Shown: in pieces, positions 49,881 to 59,543 of the stretch
Layout of the letters: each line of letters starts with the position of its first letter
Numbering within the stretch: the first letter of the stretch is position 1
Assembly (NCBI GenBank): GCA_031426735.1
Contig: JASJPK010000078.1
Location: 1 to 64,000, forward strand
Length of the DNA stretch: 64,000 nucleotides
DNA from: PFJX01 sp031426735
GTDB lineage: Bacteria > Pseudomonadota > Gammaproteobacteria > Burkholderiales > Thiobacillaceae
Direction: 5' to 3'
The notes under the pieces: generated by a model
Told to the model about the DNA's origin: nothing
The model's database searches: none
What the model saw: the letters and a program-made list of their open reading frames with translations, nothing else
Position numbers and translations under genes: made by a program

Positions 49881-51194
49881 TTAAACCGGCTTACCCCACA
49901 AATCATAGTCGTCGCTGCGCGTGATCTTTACCTGCACGAAGTCGCCCACCTGAATGCCGGCGCCTTGCGCTATATGCACGACGCCATCGATTTCCGGCGC
50001 GTCGGCATAGGTGCGGCCAACCGCGCGGCGGCCGTCGGCTGCGTCGATCAGCACGGTCATTTCCGTGCCGCGTCGGGCTCTCAGTTTTTCTGCGCTGATA
50101 TCGGCCTGCACATCCATGAAACGGGCAAGACGGTCGTGTTTGAGGTCTTCATCGACCGGATCGGGCAAGTCATTGGCGACAGCACCATCGACGGCGGAAT
50201 AGGGAAATGCCCCGACGCGATCCAGTTTGGCGTCTTGCAGGAAGTGGATCAGTTCGCCGAAATCGTCTTCTGTTTCGCCTGGAAAACCGGTGATGAAGGT
50301 GCTGCGAATGACGATATCGGGACAGATCTCGCGCCATTTTTCGATGCGGCGCAGCGTGTTCTCGGCATGTGCCGGCCGCTTCATGGCTTTCAGGATGCGG
50401 TGGCTGGCATGCTGGAACGGAATGTCGAGATACGGCAACACCTTGCCTTCGGCCATCAACGGCAGCACGTCGTCGACGCTAGGGTACGGGTAGACGTAAT
50501 GCAGGCGTACCCAGATGCCGAGTTTTGCCAGCTCCTGCACCAGTTCCAGCATGCGTGTCTTCACTGGACGGCCATTGTGAAATCCAAGGCGATACTTTAA
50601 GTCGACGCCGTAAGCACTTGTATCTTGAGAAATAATCAGCAACTCACGTACCCCGGCTTTGGCCAGGGCTTCCGCCTCGGTGAGCACATCGCCGATGGGC
50701 CGCGAAACCAGGTCGCCGCGCAGGCTGGGAATGATGCAGAAGGTGCAGCGGTGATTGCAGCCTTCGGAAATCTTCAGGTAAGCGTAGTGGCGCGGCGTCA
50801 ATTTCAGCCCACCGGGTGGCACCAGGTCCGCGAACGGATCATGCGGCTTCGGCAGATGGGCATGCACATGCTCCATGACTGCTTCCGCCGCATGCGGGCC
50901 GGTAACCGCGAGGACTTGCGGATGCGCATCCATCACCACGTTTTCCCGCGCGCCCAGACAACCGGTTACCAGCACCTTGCCGTTCTCACGCAACGCTTCG
51001 CCGATGGCATCCAGGCTTTCCTCCACCGCCGCGTCGATGAAGCCGCAGGTATTGACCACCACCAGATCGGCGTCCTGGTAAGTGGGAACGATCAAATACC
51101 CCTCGGCCCGAAGCTGCGTCAGGATGCGTTCGGAATCGAATGTATTTTTCGGGCAACCTAACGATGTGAACCCAATTTTTGGAATATTTTTCAA
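49881..51194 (-). CDS. rimO: ribosomal protein S12 methylthiotransferase RimO
   Basis: The 437-aa radical SAM enzyme adds a methylthio group to Asp88 of S12. N-terminal UPF0004 domain: IGFTSLGCPKNTFDSE (Cys), VVNTCGFIDAA (Cys) and VTGCLGAR (Cys). Radical SAM cluster: EGCNHRCTFCIIPSLRG. C-terminal TRAM domain: GAGIQVGDFVQVKITRS. The length is normal. It is transcribed alone or with neighbours on the minus strand, with a palindrome after it. Confidence 0.96.
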   Translation of the reverse strand: MKNIPKIGFTSLGCPKNTFDSERILTQLRAEGYLIVPTYQDADLVVVNTCGFIDAAVEESLDAIGEALRENGKVLVTGCLGARENVVMDAHPQVLAVTGPHAAEAVMEHVHAHLPKPHDPFADLVPPGGLKLTPRHYAYLKISEGCNHRCTFCIIPSLRGDLVSRPIGDVLTEAEALAKAGVRELLIISQDTSAYGVDLKYRLGFHNGRPVKTRMLELVQELAKLGIWVRLHYVYPYPSVDDVLPLMAEGKVLPYLDIPFQHASHRILKAMKRPAHAENTLRRIEKWREICPDIVIRSTFITGFPGETEDDFGELIHFLQDAKLDRVGAFPYSAVDGAVANDLPDPVDEDLKHDRLARFMDVQADISAEKLRARRGTEMTVLIDAADGRRAVGRTYADAPEIDGVVHIAQGAGIQVGDFVQVKITRSDDYDLWGKPV

Positions 51195-51246
51195 ACGGTC
51201 GCTTTCATATGATTACCTTTTTATCCTTCAGACTGCAGTTAACCGT

Positions 51247-52308
51247 TCAAAGAGATGCATTTTTTGTATGTAAGCGCACCGGCATAACCAGTCGCATCAA
51301 TTTCCAGGCGTACTGCACACTGGCAAAATAAAGAGCAAACATACCGAGAAACCCATAGCACAGAATGCTATCGGCTACACCCCAGTGCCAGCCTAAAAAG
51401 CCGACCAATCCAAACGCCACCGCCGACAGCAGAATAAAACTCACGACCTGGCCTTCGGAATAACCTGCATGCAGCAAGATGTGATGGAGATGATCACGAC
51501 CGGGGTGAAAAGGGCTCTTGCCCTTGAGCACACGACGCAACATCAGACTCACCGTATCCCAAAGCGGAATGGCAAAGAACCATAGTGCAGCGGCTGGTGT
51601 CAGCAGACTTTTTTCGCCTTGGGTCACCGAGATGGCGGACAAGGCCAGCAGAAAGCCCAGCATCAGACTGCCGGAATCGCCCATGAACACCTTGGCACGT
51701 CGCTGCCAAGGAAAACGCATATTGAAATGCAGGAAACCGATCAGTGCCCCGCCCAGAATGAGCAGCGCATCAAACTCCATTTCCATGTCCGACAAATAGG
51801 CAGCTGCCGCAATGAATGTGGTTGCGATCAAGGCCAACCCCCCAGCCAATCCATCCATGCCATCGGAAAGATTGAGCGCATTGGCCATGCCCACGGCTGC
51901 AAATATCGTGAGAGGAATGGAAAAAACTCCGAGGACGACCGGGCCAAAACCAAACAAATCCCCTAGCCGAGTAAGGTCTACACCGGTAAATAAAACCACA
52001 ATCAATGCCGCAATACCCTGACCGACAAAGCGGATATTCACCGGCAACCTTTTCCAGTCATCCAGAAAGCCGATTACGACCACAATAGATGTGGCAATGA
52101 ATAGCGCCCAGAAAACGTCATCGTCTGCAAATTGCCATATCGCGCATACCGCGATTGCAAATGACATGCCCAAGCCGCCTACCAACGGAACCGCGCCTTG
52201 GTGATGCTTGCGCTGATCAGGATGGTCCACCAAGCCCAAACCGTGCGCCAACTGGATCAAGGCAGTTGTAGCCAGAAAAGTCAGGATCAAGCAAAAAAAC
52301 AGCTGCAT
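51247..52308 (-). CDS. undecaprenyl-phosphate sugar-1-phosphate transferase (WecA/Rfe-like)
   Basis: The product is about 353 aa with about ten transmembrane helices. It starts surface glycan synthesis by moving a sugar phosphate (GlcNAc-1-P in WecA) from the UDP-sugar to undecaprenyl phosphate. Motifs: GLVDHPDQRKHHQGAVPLVGG, VIGFLDDWKRLPVNIR (Asp-Asp), ANALNLSDGMDGLAGGLALI, FMGDSGSLMLGFLLA and the HPGRDHLHHILLHAG His loop. It likely initiates the glycan made by the genes up to 64 kb. ATG 52308 or 52326 are both possible. Confidence 0.9.
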   Translation of the reverse strand: MQLFFCLILTFLATTALIQLAHGLGLVDHPDQRKHHQGAVPLVGGLGMSFAIAVCAIWQFADDDVFWALFIATSIVVVIGFLDDWKRLPVNIRFVGQGIAALIVVLFTGVDLTRLGDLFGFGPVVLGVFSIPLTIFAAVGMANALNLSDGMDGLAGGLALIATTFIAAAAYLSDMEMEFDALLILGGALIGFLHFNMRFPWQRRAKVFMGDSGSLMLGFLLALSAISVTQGEKSLLTPAAALWFFAIPLWDTVSLMLRRVLKGKSPFHPGRDHLHHILLHAGYSEGQVVSFILLSAVAFGLVGFLGWHWGVADSILCYGFLGMFALYFASVQYAWKLMRLVMPVRLHTKNASL

Positions 52309-52712
52309 CAATTTGGTATTTCCCAAAACATCACTTATTCATTCGTCGTCACCGACTTCGTGACTGTGCCAGATCATCATTGCATTATAGAGGGGGCCCC
52401 GGAAATCGGACACAGGCAGCTTCCCACTTAACTTCTTCTGCTGGAATCAGCTCGCCGGCAATACTGCTTGCGCGGCTGAATGCCGAACATGGAGTGACGC
52501 ATCTCCTCCTGTCGTCTGGGGGATGACCGCTTTTCAGCATCTTGCGGAATACCCGCTGCATTCGTAGGCGCGCGGTGTCCTCGTCGTTGACCCACGCAAA
52601 CGCGATTACCTTGGCAACTGGCTACCAGTCGAACGCTGTCTTGGCGCGCGGAGAGTATGGATACCCGCTGTGTCAGGGTTTTACGTTTTTCAACTCGATA
52701 AAGAAAACGTGC
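52309..52712. other. 404-nt intergenic region without recognised gene
   Basis: It separates the Fic gene from the wecA-like gene. It contains GGGGGCCCCGGAAATCGG near 52392, which looks like an IS end, and a 24-codon minus-strand frame near 52430-52505, but neither could be confirmed. Probably it holds the wecA-like promoter and debris from an insertion. Confidence 0.35.
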
Positions 52713-53837
52713 TTACTCAGATAGGGCGTTCAACTCATAGCTGGTGCTGCGCCCGCCCGAAGCCGATTTCCGTAGCACCCCACGTGTCAGCAGTTCGTTG
52801 ATGTCGCGCAGCGACGTGTCAGGCGAGCACTTGGCGATCGCTGCCCACTTGCTGCTGGTGAGCTTGCCTTCGAAGCCATCCAGCAGCCGATTGACCAGCT
52901 TCACTTGTCGCTCATTCATTGGCGTCGTGGCCCAGTGCTGCCAGAACCGCGTCTTGACCAGCACGGCGTCTAGTGTGTGCTGCGCCTGATCGACGGCGCG
53001 ATGCAGGGTGTCGAGGAACCAGGCAAGCCACTCGGTGACGTCCATGGACGCTTTTTGGGTGCGCTCCAGGATGTCGTAGTAGGCCTTGCGCTCGCGCTGG
53101 ATCTGGGCCGACAGGCTATAGAAGCGCTGGGAACTCCCGTCAGCACGAGCCAGGAACAGGTCGCCCACGGCGCGGGCGATGCGGCCATTGCCGTCGTCAA
53201 AGGGGTGCAGGGTGACGAACCACAAATGGGCGAGCCCAGCTTTGATCAGAAATGGTTCGTTGGACGCGCCGTTTGCCCAGTCGAGAAAGCGATCGGTCTC
53301 GGATTCCAGTCCATCAGCAGGGGGCGCTTCAAAGTGCACTCGCTGGCGACCGAGAGGGCCAGATACCACCTGCATCGGACCGCTTGCATCGTCCCGCCAG
53401 CCGCCAATGTTGATGCGCGCGAGGCCTGAATAGCCGGTGGGGAAGAGAGCGGCATGCCAGCCGAACAATCGATCACGGGTGAGCGGCGCATTACGGTTGA
53501 TCGTGGCATCGAGCACCATTTCGACCACGCCCTCGACGTGGCGATCCACCGAGGCCAGCGCGCCGATATCGACCCCGAGGCGGCGCGCAATGGAGGAACG
53601 GACAGACTCGACGTTGATCTGTTCTCCCTCGATCTCGCTGGTTTTAATCACATCCTCGGTGAGGGTCGATAGACTGGCCTGATCGCGTAATGCCATGCCG
53701 ACATCCGCCAGACGACCAATCAGCAGACCCTGAGCGTGGCTGACATCGGCCAGCGACCGGGCCAATATTGCCAAGTCGTAGCGCCAAGTTGGCCAGTCCT
53801 CAGCTTGCCAAACATAGGTGTAATCTCCGCTCTTCAT
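52713..53837 (-). CDS. class II Fic protein (AMPylator) with DUF4172 and winged helix
   Basis: The 374-aa product has an N-terminal DUF4172-type helical region with inhibitory motif TSEIEG (residues 66-71, pattern S/T-x3-E-G), a Fic core with the complete active-site motif HPFDDGNGRIAR (211-222), and a C-terminal winged helix (LTSSKWAAIAKCSPDTSLRD). Fic enzymes transfer AMP from ATP to a protein hydroxyl; the inhibitory Glu should keep it off until displaced. The target is unknown. The start codon lies inside an inverted repeat, suggesting autorepression. It stands between rimO/wecA and the glycan genes as an apparent insertion. Confidence 0.9.
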   Translation of the reverse strand: MKSGDYTYVWQAEDWPTWRYDLAILARSLADVSHAQGLLIGRLADVGMALRDQASLSTLTEDVIKTSEIEGEQINVESVRSSIARRLGVDIGALASVDRHVEGVVEMVLDATINRNAPLTRDRLFGWHAALFPTGYSGLARINIGGWRDDASGPMQVVSGPLGRQRVHFEAPPADGLESETDRFLDWANGASNEPFLIKAGLAHLWFVTLHPFDDGNGRIARAVGDLFLARADGSSQRFYSLSAQIQRERKAYYDILERTQKASMDVTEWLAWFLDTLHRAVDQAQHTLDAVLVKTRFWQHWATTPMNERQVKLVNRLLDGFEGKLTSSKWAAIAKCSPDTSLRDINELLTRGVLRKSASGGRSTSYELNALSE

Positions 53838-53846
53838 GCGGAGATT
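53822..53846 (-). promoter_or_regulatory. inverted repeat spanning the fic start codon
   Basis: AATCTCCGC-N7-GCGGAGATT has perfect 9-bp arms. The fic ATG (53835-53837) lies in the loop. Binding here would block initiation. Confidence 0.6.
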
Positions 53847-54186
53847 ATGGGCTGCATTCTCCGCAGTCGCAAGTCGCCGTACATACTGCGGAGATTGACG
53901 GGACTATCCGCCACGGCGATAACTCTCACATTTTCTAGAACGTGTGGTGGCCGCATAGAGCCGTCCGATGTCGCTTGCGATGGCTCTGACACACCCCCAG
54001 CCAAAACGCTGCAGCCCCCCCAAACCAGCGCAGTGCGCAAGGCTGAAATTAATGCAATTGCGAGTTTGTCGAACATTTTGACCAGATTGTGCAGCACTCA
54101 AGGGTCTGAGCTTGCCAATACCAAGGCCTGCTTCATTTTAATGAGACAGCTCAGTGCCTTCCAACCCAGGCGGTGTTTGACCTTTT
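53838..54186. other. intergenic region upstream of fic
   Basis: Besides the two inverted repeats it has a minus-strand frame from about 54073 (MFDKLAIALISALRTALVWG) that reads into the repeats. It could be a truncated exported protein, but there is no family match or ribosome binding site, so it is not called. Confidence 0.35.
53856..53896 (-). promoter_or_regulatory. second inverted repeat upstream of fic
   Basis: ATTCTCCGCAGT and ACTGCGGAGATT (11 of 12 paired) are the same half-site as at the start codon, spaced wider. Four copies of the half-site lie within 75 nt. Confidence 0.55.
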
Positions 54187-54951
54187 TCATAATTTGCGAA
54201 GCCATGTTTTGATTACATGCCACAAAAAAATTGGTGCAGATACAAACATCCGACGCCACAAGCGTCGAGGCTGCTGTATGAGACGAGGCAACCACTCCAA
54301 TCCCAAGCGTTGAAACACTGGATGCGAGCGTTTTACCTGTCCAGCATAGAAATCGAATACCGCGCCGATCGCCGCCGCAAACTTCACGTTAAGCCGCGCA
54401 CGATTCTCGAAAATCCATTTCTCCTGCTTTGGCGCCGTCATGCCCACCCAGAGCACATCAGGCTCGACAGCGTTAATCGCATTGATCATCTCATCAAGCT
54501 CGGCGGGGGAATAACTTGGCTTGAACGGCGGCGAATACGTCCCGACAACCCGAACACGCGGGCAATCCATTGCCATACGTTTACGAATCTTGGCCAACGT
54601 CGCTTCAGTCGCCCCAAGAAAAAACACGCTCATTCCACCGACTGCGTTCATCCGCAGGTGCAACTCGGTGAAAACATCAGAACCGGTTACACGCTTGCGT
54701 ATCCTTCCGCCCAAGATGCGAGAAGCCATCACGACGCCAGCCCCATCCGGCACCAGCCAGTTTGCGTCCTGGAGTGCCCGGTTAAAAAGCCCATCGTTCA
54801 AGGCCCCTGCATAAGAATGAGGATTTAGGCAGGCTAACCAAGCGCAGCGCTCAGCAGGAATGGGAGAGGCGCAGAGATGGGCAAAAATGCTTTCCGCGCA
54901 CTCATCAATCGAAAACACATCGACCGCATAGCCAAGTATTTTCTCCTTCAT
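54187..54951 (-). CDS. WecG/TagA/CpsF family glycosyltransferase
   Basis: The 254-aa GT26-family enzyme has the family pattern CLNPHSYAGALND, WLVPDGAGVVMASRILGG, GSDVF, SVFFLGATEATLAKI, VGTYSPPFKPSYS, PDVLWVGMTAPKQEKW and AAIGAVFDFYAGQVKRS. In related pathways it adds the second sugar (ManNAcA or similar) to the lipid-linked first sugar made by WecA/TagO, which fits the wecA-like gene nearby. GGAG lies before two adjacent ATGs (54954 and 54951). Confidence 0.9.
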   Translation of the reverse strand: MKEKILGYAVDVFSIDECAESIFAHLCASPIPAERCAWLACLNPHSYAGALNDGLFNRALQDANWLVPDGAGVVMASRILGGRIRKRVTGSDVFTELHLRMNAVGGMSVFFLGATEATLAKIRKRMAMDCPRVRVVGTYSPPFKPSYSPAELDEMINAINAVEPDVLWVGMTAPKQEKWIFENRARLNVKFAAAIGAVFDFYAGQVKRSHPVFQRLGLEWLPRLIQQPRRLWRRMFVSAPIFLWHVIKTWLRKL

Positions 54952-54954
54952 CAT

Positions 54955-55364
54955 TTATCTCCATCCATCCCCACGTTACCTTTCAGCTAAATAGCAATAG
55001 GCAAAAATATCCTGAAAAACTGTCTTTCATACAAATATCCGGGGCATAACTGACACATCACAGACGATGAAACGCGGCACCAATAACTTCCAGAATTACG
55101 CCTAGGATCTGAAACTTACATATACCCTACTCGCCCAGTCGTTGATTCGCTTACACAAACAAAGGAACTGGTTGATGCCCTGAATTACTTCTCCGTCCAT
55201 CAGTTCTGACACGGTTTCAATCCTATTGCGGAAATAACGTAAAGCCATCTCCCCAAATGTTGATCAAGCGCTTGGCAATTGACTCAGCGACAAGCTGGCT
55301 TACATCTCGGCACGCCAAGAAAATCTTCAATCTACAGTGAGGACGTCTCCTCACATACGTGGTC
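54955..55364. other. 410-nt intergenic region without recognised gene
   Basis: It is AT-richer than the conserved parts of the window. No open frame with a ribosome binding site, no repeats of the families listed, and no tRNA-like fold were recognised. It may be a decayed gene of the polysaccharide cluster. Confidence 0.35.
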
Positions 55365-56522
55365 TCATTTGATTTCACGCGTTACGCCGCGCATCAAGCC
55401 CCGTTCCTTCATCTCGGAAAGGGAGCGCTCGTAGGCGCTACTCGTAGGCCCCTGCGTAGCCGCCCATGCGGAAAAGCGCTGGATACCCTCGGCAAAATCG
55501 ATTTTTGGGTGATAGCCGAGAAGCCTTGAAATCTTGGTCAAATCGGCAAAGTTGTGTCGGATATCGCCAAGACGGAAGTCACCACTGATTCTGCTTGGAG
55601 TATCGGTTCCAAAGGCCTTGAGCAGATACTCCACCACAGTTAGCACTGTTGTCTGAATGCCTGAACCTACATTGAAGACGTGACCAGGTGCGTTAACGTC
55701 TTCGATGGCACGCACAGTTGCGTCCACAGCGTCGTCGATGAAGACAAAATCACGGCTTTCCAATCCATCCTCAAAGATATTGATGGTGCGACCTTGCATG
55801 ATCAAATTAGAAAAGATCGACAGGATGCCGGTGTAGGGATTGCTTAGCGATTGACCTGGGCCGTAAACATTCTGATAACGCAGCGCTACCGGCTCGATTC
55901 CGATCAGCGGGCACACTGTCATCACCAGTTGTTCCTGTACCTGCTTGGTAATGCCGTAGACCGAGGACGGGTGGATCAGTGATTCTTCATCTGTAGCCAC
56001 AAGGGTCAGTGGCATCTTGGACGTCTCATCGTAAAGTTCGAATCGCCCGGCCTGTAGATCGGCCTCATTGCGGTGACGCGGAAAAACCGGGCGGCCCGCA
56101 GCATTCAGATATTTACCCTCGCCATAGATCGAGCGCGACGAAGCGACAACCATACGCTTGATCCCGTGATCTCGACGAGCGCTCAAAATGTCGAGCATCA
56201 TCGCCGTAGCCTGAATGTTAACGCTGGTGTAGTGGTCAACCATATACATCGATTGGCCAGTGCCAGTTTCTGCAGCAAAGTGGACCACCACGTCCTGCCC
56301 GGCGAGCGCTTCTTCCATCGACTCGCGGGAACAAACCGAACTGTGGATGAAATGCACCTTGTCACGAATTGCTTGGAACAGTGGTGATAGCTCGGGGTCG
56401 CTGCCATGTATCTGTTCCGAAAGATTGTCGAGCACGGTAATCTCGTAGCCCTTTGCGTGTAGTGCGGCGACTAGGTTAGAGCCTATAAAACCGGCTCCAC
56501 CGGTGATGAGGATGCGGGTCAT
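55365..56522 (-). CDS. NAD-dependent sugar epimerase/dehydratase
   Basis: The 385-aa extended SDR has the Rossmann motif ILITGGAGFIGSNLVAAL, VVHFAAETGTGQSM and catalytic SSVYGITKQ (Tyr-x3-Lys) preceded by a Ser-containing ASSRSIYGEGK. The region VALRYQNVYGPGQSLSNPYT is typical of dTDP-L-rhamnose 4-epimerase and UDP-sugar epimerases. It prepares a nucleotide sugar for the surface glycan; the exact substrate is open. ATG 56522 (MTRILITGG) is preferred to 56534. It is separated from its upstream gene by 121 nt. Confidence 0.87.
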   Translation of the reverse strand: MTRILITGGAGFIGSNLVAALHAKGYEITVLDNLSEQIHGSDPELSPLFQAIRDKVHFIHSSVCSRESMEEALAGQDVVVHFAAETGTGQSMYMVDHYTSVNIQATAMMLDILSARRDHGIKRMVVASSRSIYGEGKYLNAAGRPVFPRHRNEADLQAGRFELYDETSKMPLTLVATDEESLIHPSSVYGITKQVQEQLVMTVCPLIGIEPVALRYQNVYGPGQSLSNPYTGILSIFSNLIMQGRTINIFEDGLESRDFVFIDDAVDATVRAIEDVNAPGHVFNVGSGIQTTVLTVVEYLLKAFGTDTPSRISGDFRLGDIRHNFADLTKISRLLGYHPKIDFAEGIQRFSAWAATQGPTSSAYERSLSEMKERGLMRGVTREIK

Positions 56523-56643
56523 GCGGAATCTCATGCAATGGTTGCAGCCGGTGCCGCCGGGATGGCGGTGTCAGCCAAATGAATTTCAAGGAAGGTAGCT
56601 GGTACGATAAGTAGACACCGTTTCTGCCTGGGCCTACCCCCAC

Positions 56644-57621
56644 TCATATTGGCTCTTGTTCGGGAATAGGTTCTAGCCCTAGCAGCTGCCGCGTGAAGTT
56701 TTGGATATGGTATTCAGAGAAATTGGTGACCGGATCGGCCAGTGGGGTACACAGAAAGTCCTCAACACCACTGAAATCCAATGCCTCAAAGACATGAATG
56801 CGGTCAGGGCTGTAAAAAGGCTCGCGTTTCACCCAAGCATTGTTGGTCACGATCTTTTTTCCGGTACAAAGGTTTTCCATCATGCGCATCGTCTGGCCCG
56901 ATTGCGCATGATTAGCGAAGTCAAAGACGGCGTGAGAAGTCTCAATCATCTCGCGAAAGTCACCAGGCGCAATCGAGCGCAAACAGACTCCAGTGGGTCG
57001 TATCCCCGAAGTCATGAACTGTGACCAAACTACGGGGCTGATCTTCAGATGCTGGCGAAAGGTTAGCCCCTTGGCGTCACAATAGGCTCGAAAGGCCTGA
57101 ACCGCCTCATAGCGTTGTTGTTTGACAATATTGCCCACCATAAAGAGAGAACCCAGTTGCGCTCGGTCACGGCGGAGTCCCTGCATAGAACGCTGGCAGA
57201 AGAGCGGCAGGTAGCCGAAGCCGTGTTCTTCTGCGTCTTTCCGGTCGAAAGTCAATACCCGGTCAAATAACGGTGCCTGTGGGGTGTAGTCGTGGATTGT
57301 CAGCGCGTCCCAGTTGTAAAGTGTGAACTCCGCTTCCTTCTGCACCTCACGCAGTTGGGCGAGGTTATTCAGGCTAATCTGGTGAGCTTGCAGGAAGACC
57401 ACCTTGTCATAGCTCACCCCCTTCGAGCGACAGATCGCTTCCGCATGATGTGCCTCCGCGTATTTCTCGTAGCCTGAGCGCGCGGCGGTGCGCACTACCT
57501 TGAAAAAGAGATTCCGAGGCTGGATGTCAACATAAGTAACTGAAGCCCCGAGTGCCTCCATCTCGGCAATAATGCTACGAGTATAGGTGTGGTAGTCGAG
57601 GCCGAAAAATAGGATGTTCAT
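56644..57621 (-). CDS. putative CgeB-like glycosyltransferase
   Basis: The 325-aa product begins MNILFFGLDYHTYTRSIIAE and shows an alternating alpha/beta fold with no membrane segment. The C-terminal half has SHAVFDFANHAQSGQTMRMM and LCTGKKIVTNN, resembling the donor-binding domain of CgeB/GT-B-type glycosyltransferases that act in spore-coat or capsule synthesis. The assignment rests on these patterns and on its place in the glycan cluster. ATG 57621 was chosen over 57648 by homology of the start (MNILFFG). Confidence 0.6.
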   Translation of the reverse strand: MNILFFGLDYHTYTRSIIAEMEALGASVTYVDIQPRNLFFKVVRTAARSGYEKYAEAHHAEAICRSKGVSYDKVVFLQAHQISLNNLAQLREVQKEAEFTLYNWDALTIHDYTPQAPLFDRVLTFDRKDAEEHGFGYLPLFCQRSMQGLRRDRAQLGSLFMVGNIVKQQRYEAVQAFRAYCDAKGLTFRQHLKISPVVWSQFMTSGIRPTGVCLRSIAPGDFREMIETSHAVFDFANHAQSGQTMRMMENLCTGKKIVTNNAWVKREPFYSPDRIHVFEALDFSGVEDFLCTPLADPVTNFSEYHIQNFTRQLLGLEPIPEQEPI

Positions 57622-57634
57622 ATCCCCACACACT

Positions 57635-58912
57635 TCAGGTAACGTCAACCACGTTTACATTCCGCACGTGATTTTTCATCTTGTATGAGCCCGCACCAAC
57701 ACGTTCGAGTGGGAAGAATCTAATCAAACCCGAAAGCACAAACAAGAAAACAAAAGGTGAATAAAATAACGGTTCAGTTGACATGCTACCCACAAGAACA
57801 ATGAAAAAAAGTATTCGGTGTTTCGGAAAAATCCGCTGCTTGTAGGTTAGAAATAGCACCGCCGCTGCCCATAATAAGCCAGTCGAATAGGCAAGTATCA
57901 GAACACCATTAGTTTGACCACGGTCAGTAATCAACGGCGTATCTATGCCATATGGGTTTGCGCTCGCTATCGAAAGATAAGTTTCCGGATTAAAACCGAT
58001 ACCAAATGGATGCGCCAATGCAACTGCTATTCCATTCTGTGTATCAAAACTTCTGGAAAGGAATGACCCAGACTTCTCGCCAACGACCTTATCCTCGACC
58101 ACAATGGAAGCAAAATTGACATAAAATAACATCGCCGGAAGAACCATGGTGATAAGTATAATCTTACCGAGCGCTCCTTGGCCCCTGTTAATGAATGCAA
58201 AATAAGCTATCTGCAAACCGGCAATAACCACCCCCGTTGTAGAAAGCGTCAGAATCACGCCTAACAAAGCCAATGCCGCCCACAGATAACGCCTGGCGTA
58301 AAATAAAAAATAATGCAGAGCGATATTGAGGTAGATCTGGTAAACGCCCGGCTCCCAAAATAGCCCTTGGCTTCTGTAAATTCCCAGATATTGTTCTTCC
58401 ATACCAAAGAAAACAAGAAATCGAAAAGACTTAATAATGGATGGATCTCCGGCGAAAAGATTAAAGGCAAAAGTCACGACCAACCAGTTCAAATATCCAT
58501 GTAACATAAAAAACATCAGGACTGCCACGAACGTCCTTTCGAAATTTGACTGGCGAATGACTATGTAATTCAGAAGCAGGAGCGCGGTAAGAATGTCATG
58601 AAAACGATACACAATGAAAACAATATCGCCAATATCTTGCAAAACTGTAAAGCTATATATCAGATAAACAAAAACAAAAACAAATGCCTTTGCAATTTTC
58701 CTAGAGAAGCGAAAGGCTATGCGGCGCAACAAAATATACTGCAAGACAACATTAAGACTTGCAAGCGCAAATATATTAAAATACTGGACAACCCCACTAA
58801 GAAGAATTATGACAACAAAGGCGAAAAATAAAACCCAATCGACATTACCAGTCGCTTTGCCAATTTTATAAGTTGCACCCGCACATTCCGGGGTGTTTGG
58901 TATTTTAAACAT
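57635..58912 (-). CDS. O-antigen/polysaccharide polymerase (Wzy-like)
   Basis: The 425-aa product has about eleven hydrophobic helices and a large extracytoplasmic loop near residues 260-330 (FASIVVEDKVVGEKSGSFLS, HPFGIGFNPETYLS), as in Wzy polymerases and O-antigen ligases. It is clearly AT-richer than the flanking housekeeping genes, common for horizontally acquired polymerase genes. It should join lipid-linked repeat units in the periplasm. It overlaps the acyltransferase gene upstream by 8 nt. Confidence 0.78.
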   Translation of the reverse strand: MFKIPNTPECAGATYKIGKATGNVDWVLFFAFVVIILLSGVVQYFNIFALASLNVVLQYILLRRIAFRFSRKIAKAFVFVFVYLIYSFTVLQDIGDIVFIVYRFHDILTALLLLNYIVIRQSNFERTFVAVLMFFMLHGYLNWLVVTFAFNLFAGDPSIIKSFRFLVFFGMEEQYLGIYRSQGLFWEPGVYQIYLNIALHYFLFYARRYLWAALALLGVILTLSTTGVVIAGLQIAYFAFINRGQGALGKIILITMVLPAMLFYVNFASIVVEDKVVGEKSGSFLSRSFDTQNGIAVALAHPFGIGFNPETYLSIASANPYGIDTPLITDRGQTNGVLILAYSTGLLWAAAVLFLTYKQRIFPKHRILFFIVLVGSMSTEPLFYSPFVFLFVLSGLIRFFPLERVGAGSYKMKNHVRNVNVVDVT

Positions 58913-59543
58913 GGTCGATTAAGAATGCGCCATCCGTCCGTGTCCGGCGCCAACACTTCACCGACGAGTCGTATCGCTTCACGATTCGAGCAGGCGCCCC
59001 AACTGCAACGCAGAAATCAGGGATGTCCGTCCTGACAACTGACATTGCTCCAATTACGCAGTTTCGGCCAATTTTTGCACCGATAACGCAGGCACCATGG
59101 CCTATCCACGAACCTTCACCAATTTCGACAGAAGAAAGTTGTTCAACAGGTTGTTCGAAAATAGGGATAGTAGGGTCATCGAATCGATGACTATTGTCCG
59201 CAATGTAGACGTTGTTTGCCGTCATAACTCGCTTCCCGATCACTATGCGACCAGTGGCATAAATATGATTGAAGCGCCCAAGGCGGACCCCATCTGAAAT
59301 TATCAATTCTGATCGCTGGCCATTCAGGATAGTACGTACAGCGAGATAGGAATGTGCCCCCACCAAGACATCAGAACCGAGGTGGATATTTTTTGCGCCC
59401 TCAATCCCTTCCGGGAACAGAATGTTGCAGCGAGGGCCGAATGAGGCGAACCTCCAACCAACAAGCAATCTGAACAATCTACTGTATATAATATTGCGCA
59501 ACCGGAAGGGCGCCAGTAGATAGCGTCCATTATTTGGTTTCAT
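58905..59543 (-). CDS. left-handed beta-helix acyltransferase (WcaF/hexapeptide type)
   Basis: The 212-aa product has hexapeptide repeats (IHLGSDVLVGAHSYLAV, NNVYIADNSHRF, IGEGSWIGHGACVIGAKIGR, VIGAMSVVRTDIPDFCVAVG, APARIVKRY). The order and the final VAVGAPARIVK match sugar O-acetyltransferases of capsule clusters. The catalytic His is probably in ADNSHRFDD. It should acetylate the glycan or its precursor. Start 59543 or 59555. It overlaps both neighbours. Confidence 0.85.
   Translation of the reverse strand: MKPNNGRYLLAPFRLRNIIYSRLFRLLVGWRFASFGPRCNILFPEGIEGAKNIHLGSDVLVGAHSYLAVRTILNGQRSELIISDGVRLGRFNHIYATGRIVIGKRVMTANNVYIADNSHRFDDPTIPIFEQPVEQLSSVEIGEGSWIGHGACVIGAKIGRNCVIGAMSVVRTDIPDFCVAVGAPARIVKRYDSSVKCWRRTRTDGAFLIDHV

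Noticed and set aside
52385..52510. Possible IS end and a 24-codon frame (MRHSMFGIQPRKQYCRRADS...) on the minus strand
   Set aside because: No inverted partner end or transposase remnant could be identified; the frame stops quickly and has no clear ribosome binding site.
53834..54097. 87-codon minus-strand frame upstream of fic (MFDKLAIALISALRTALVWG and onward)
   Set aside because: It runs through the fic inverted repeats, lacks a ribosome binding site and matches no family; more likely chance or a remnant.
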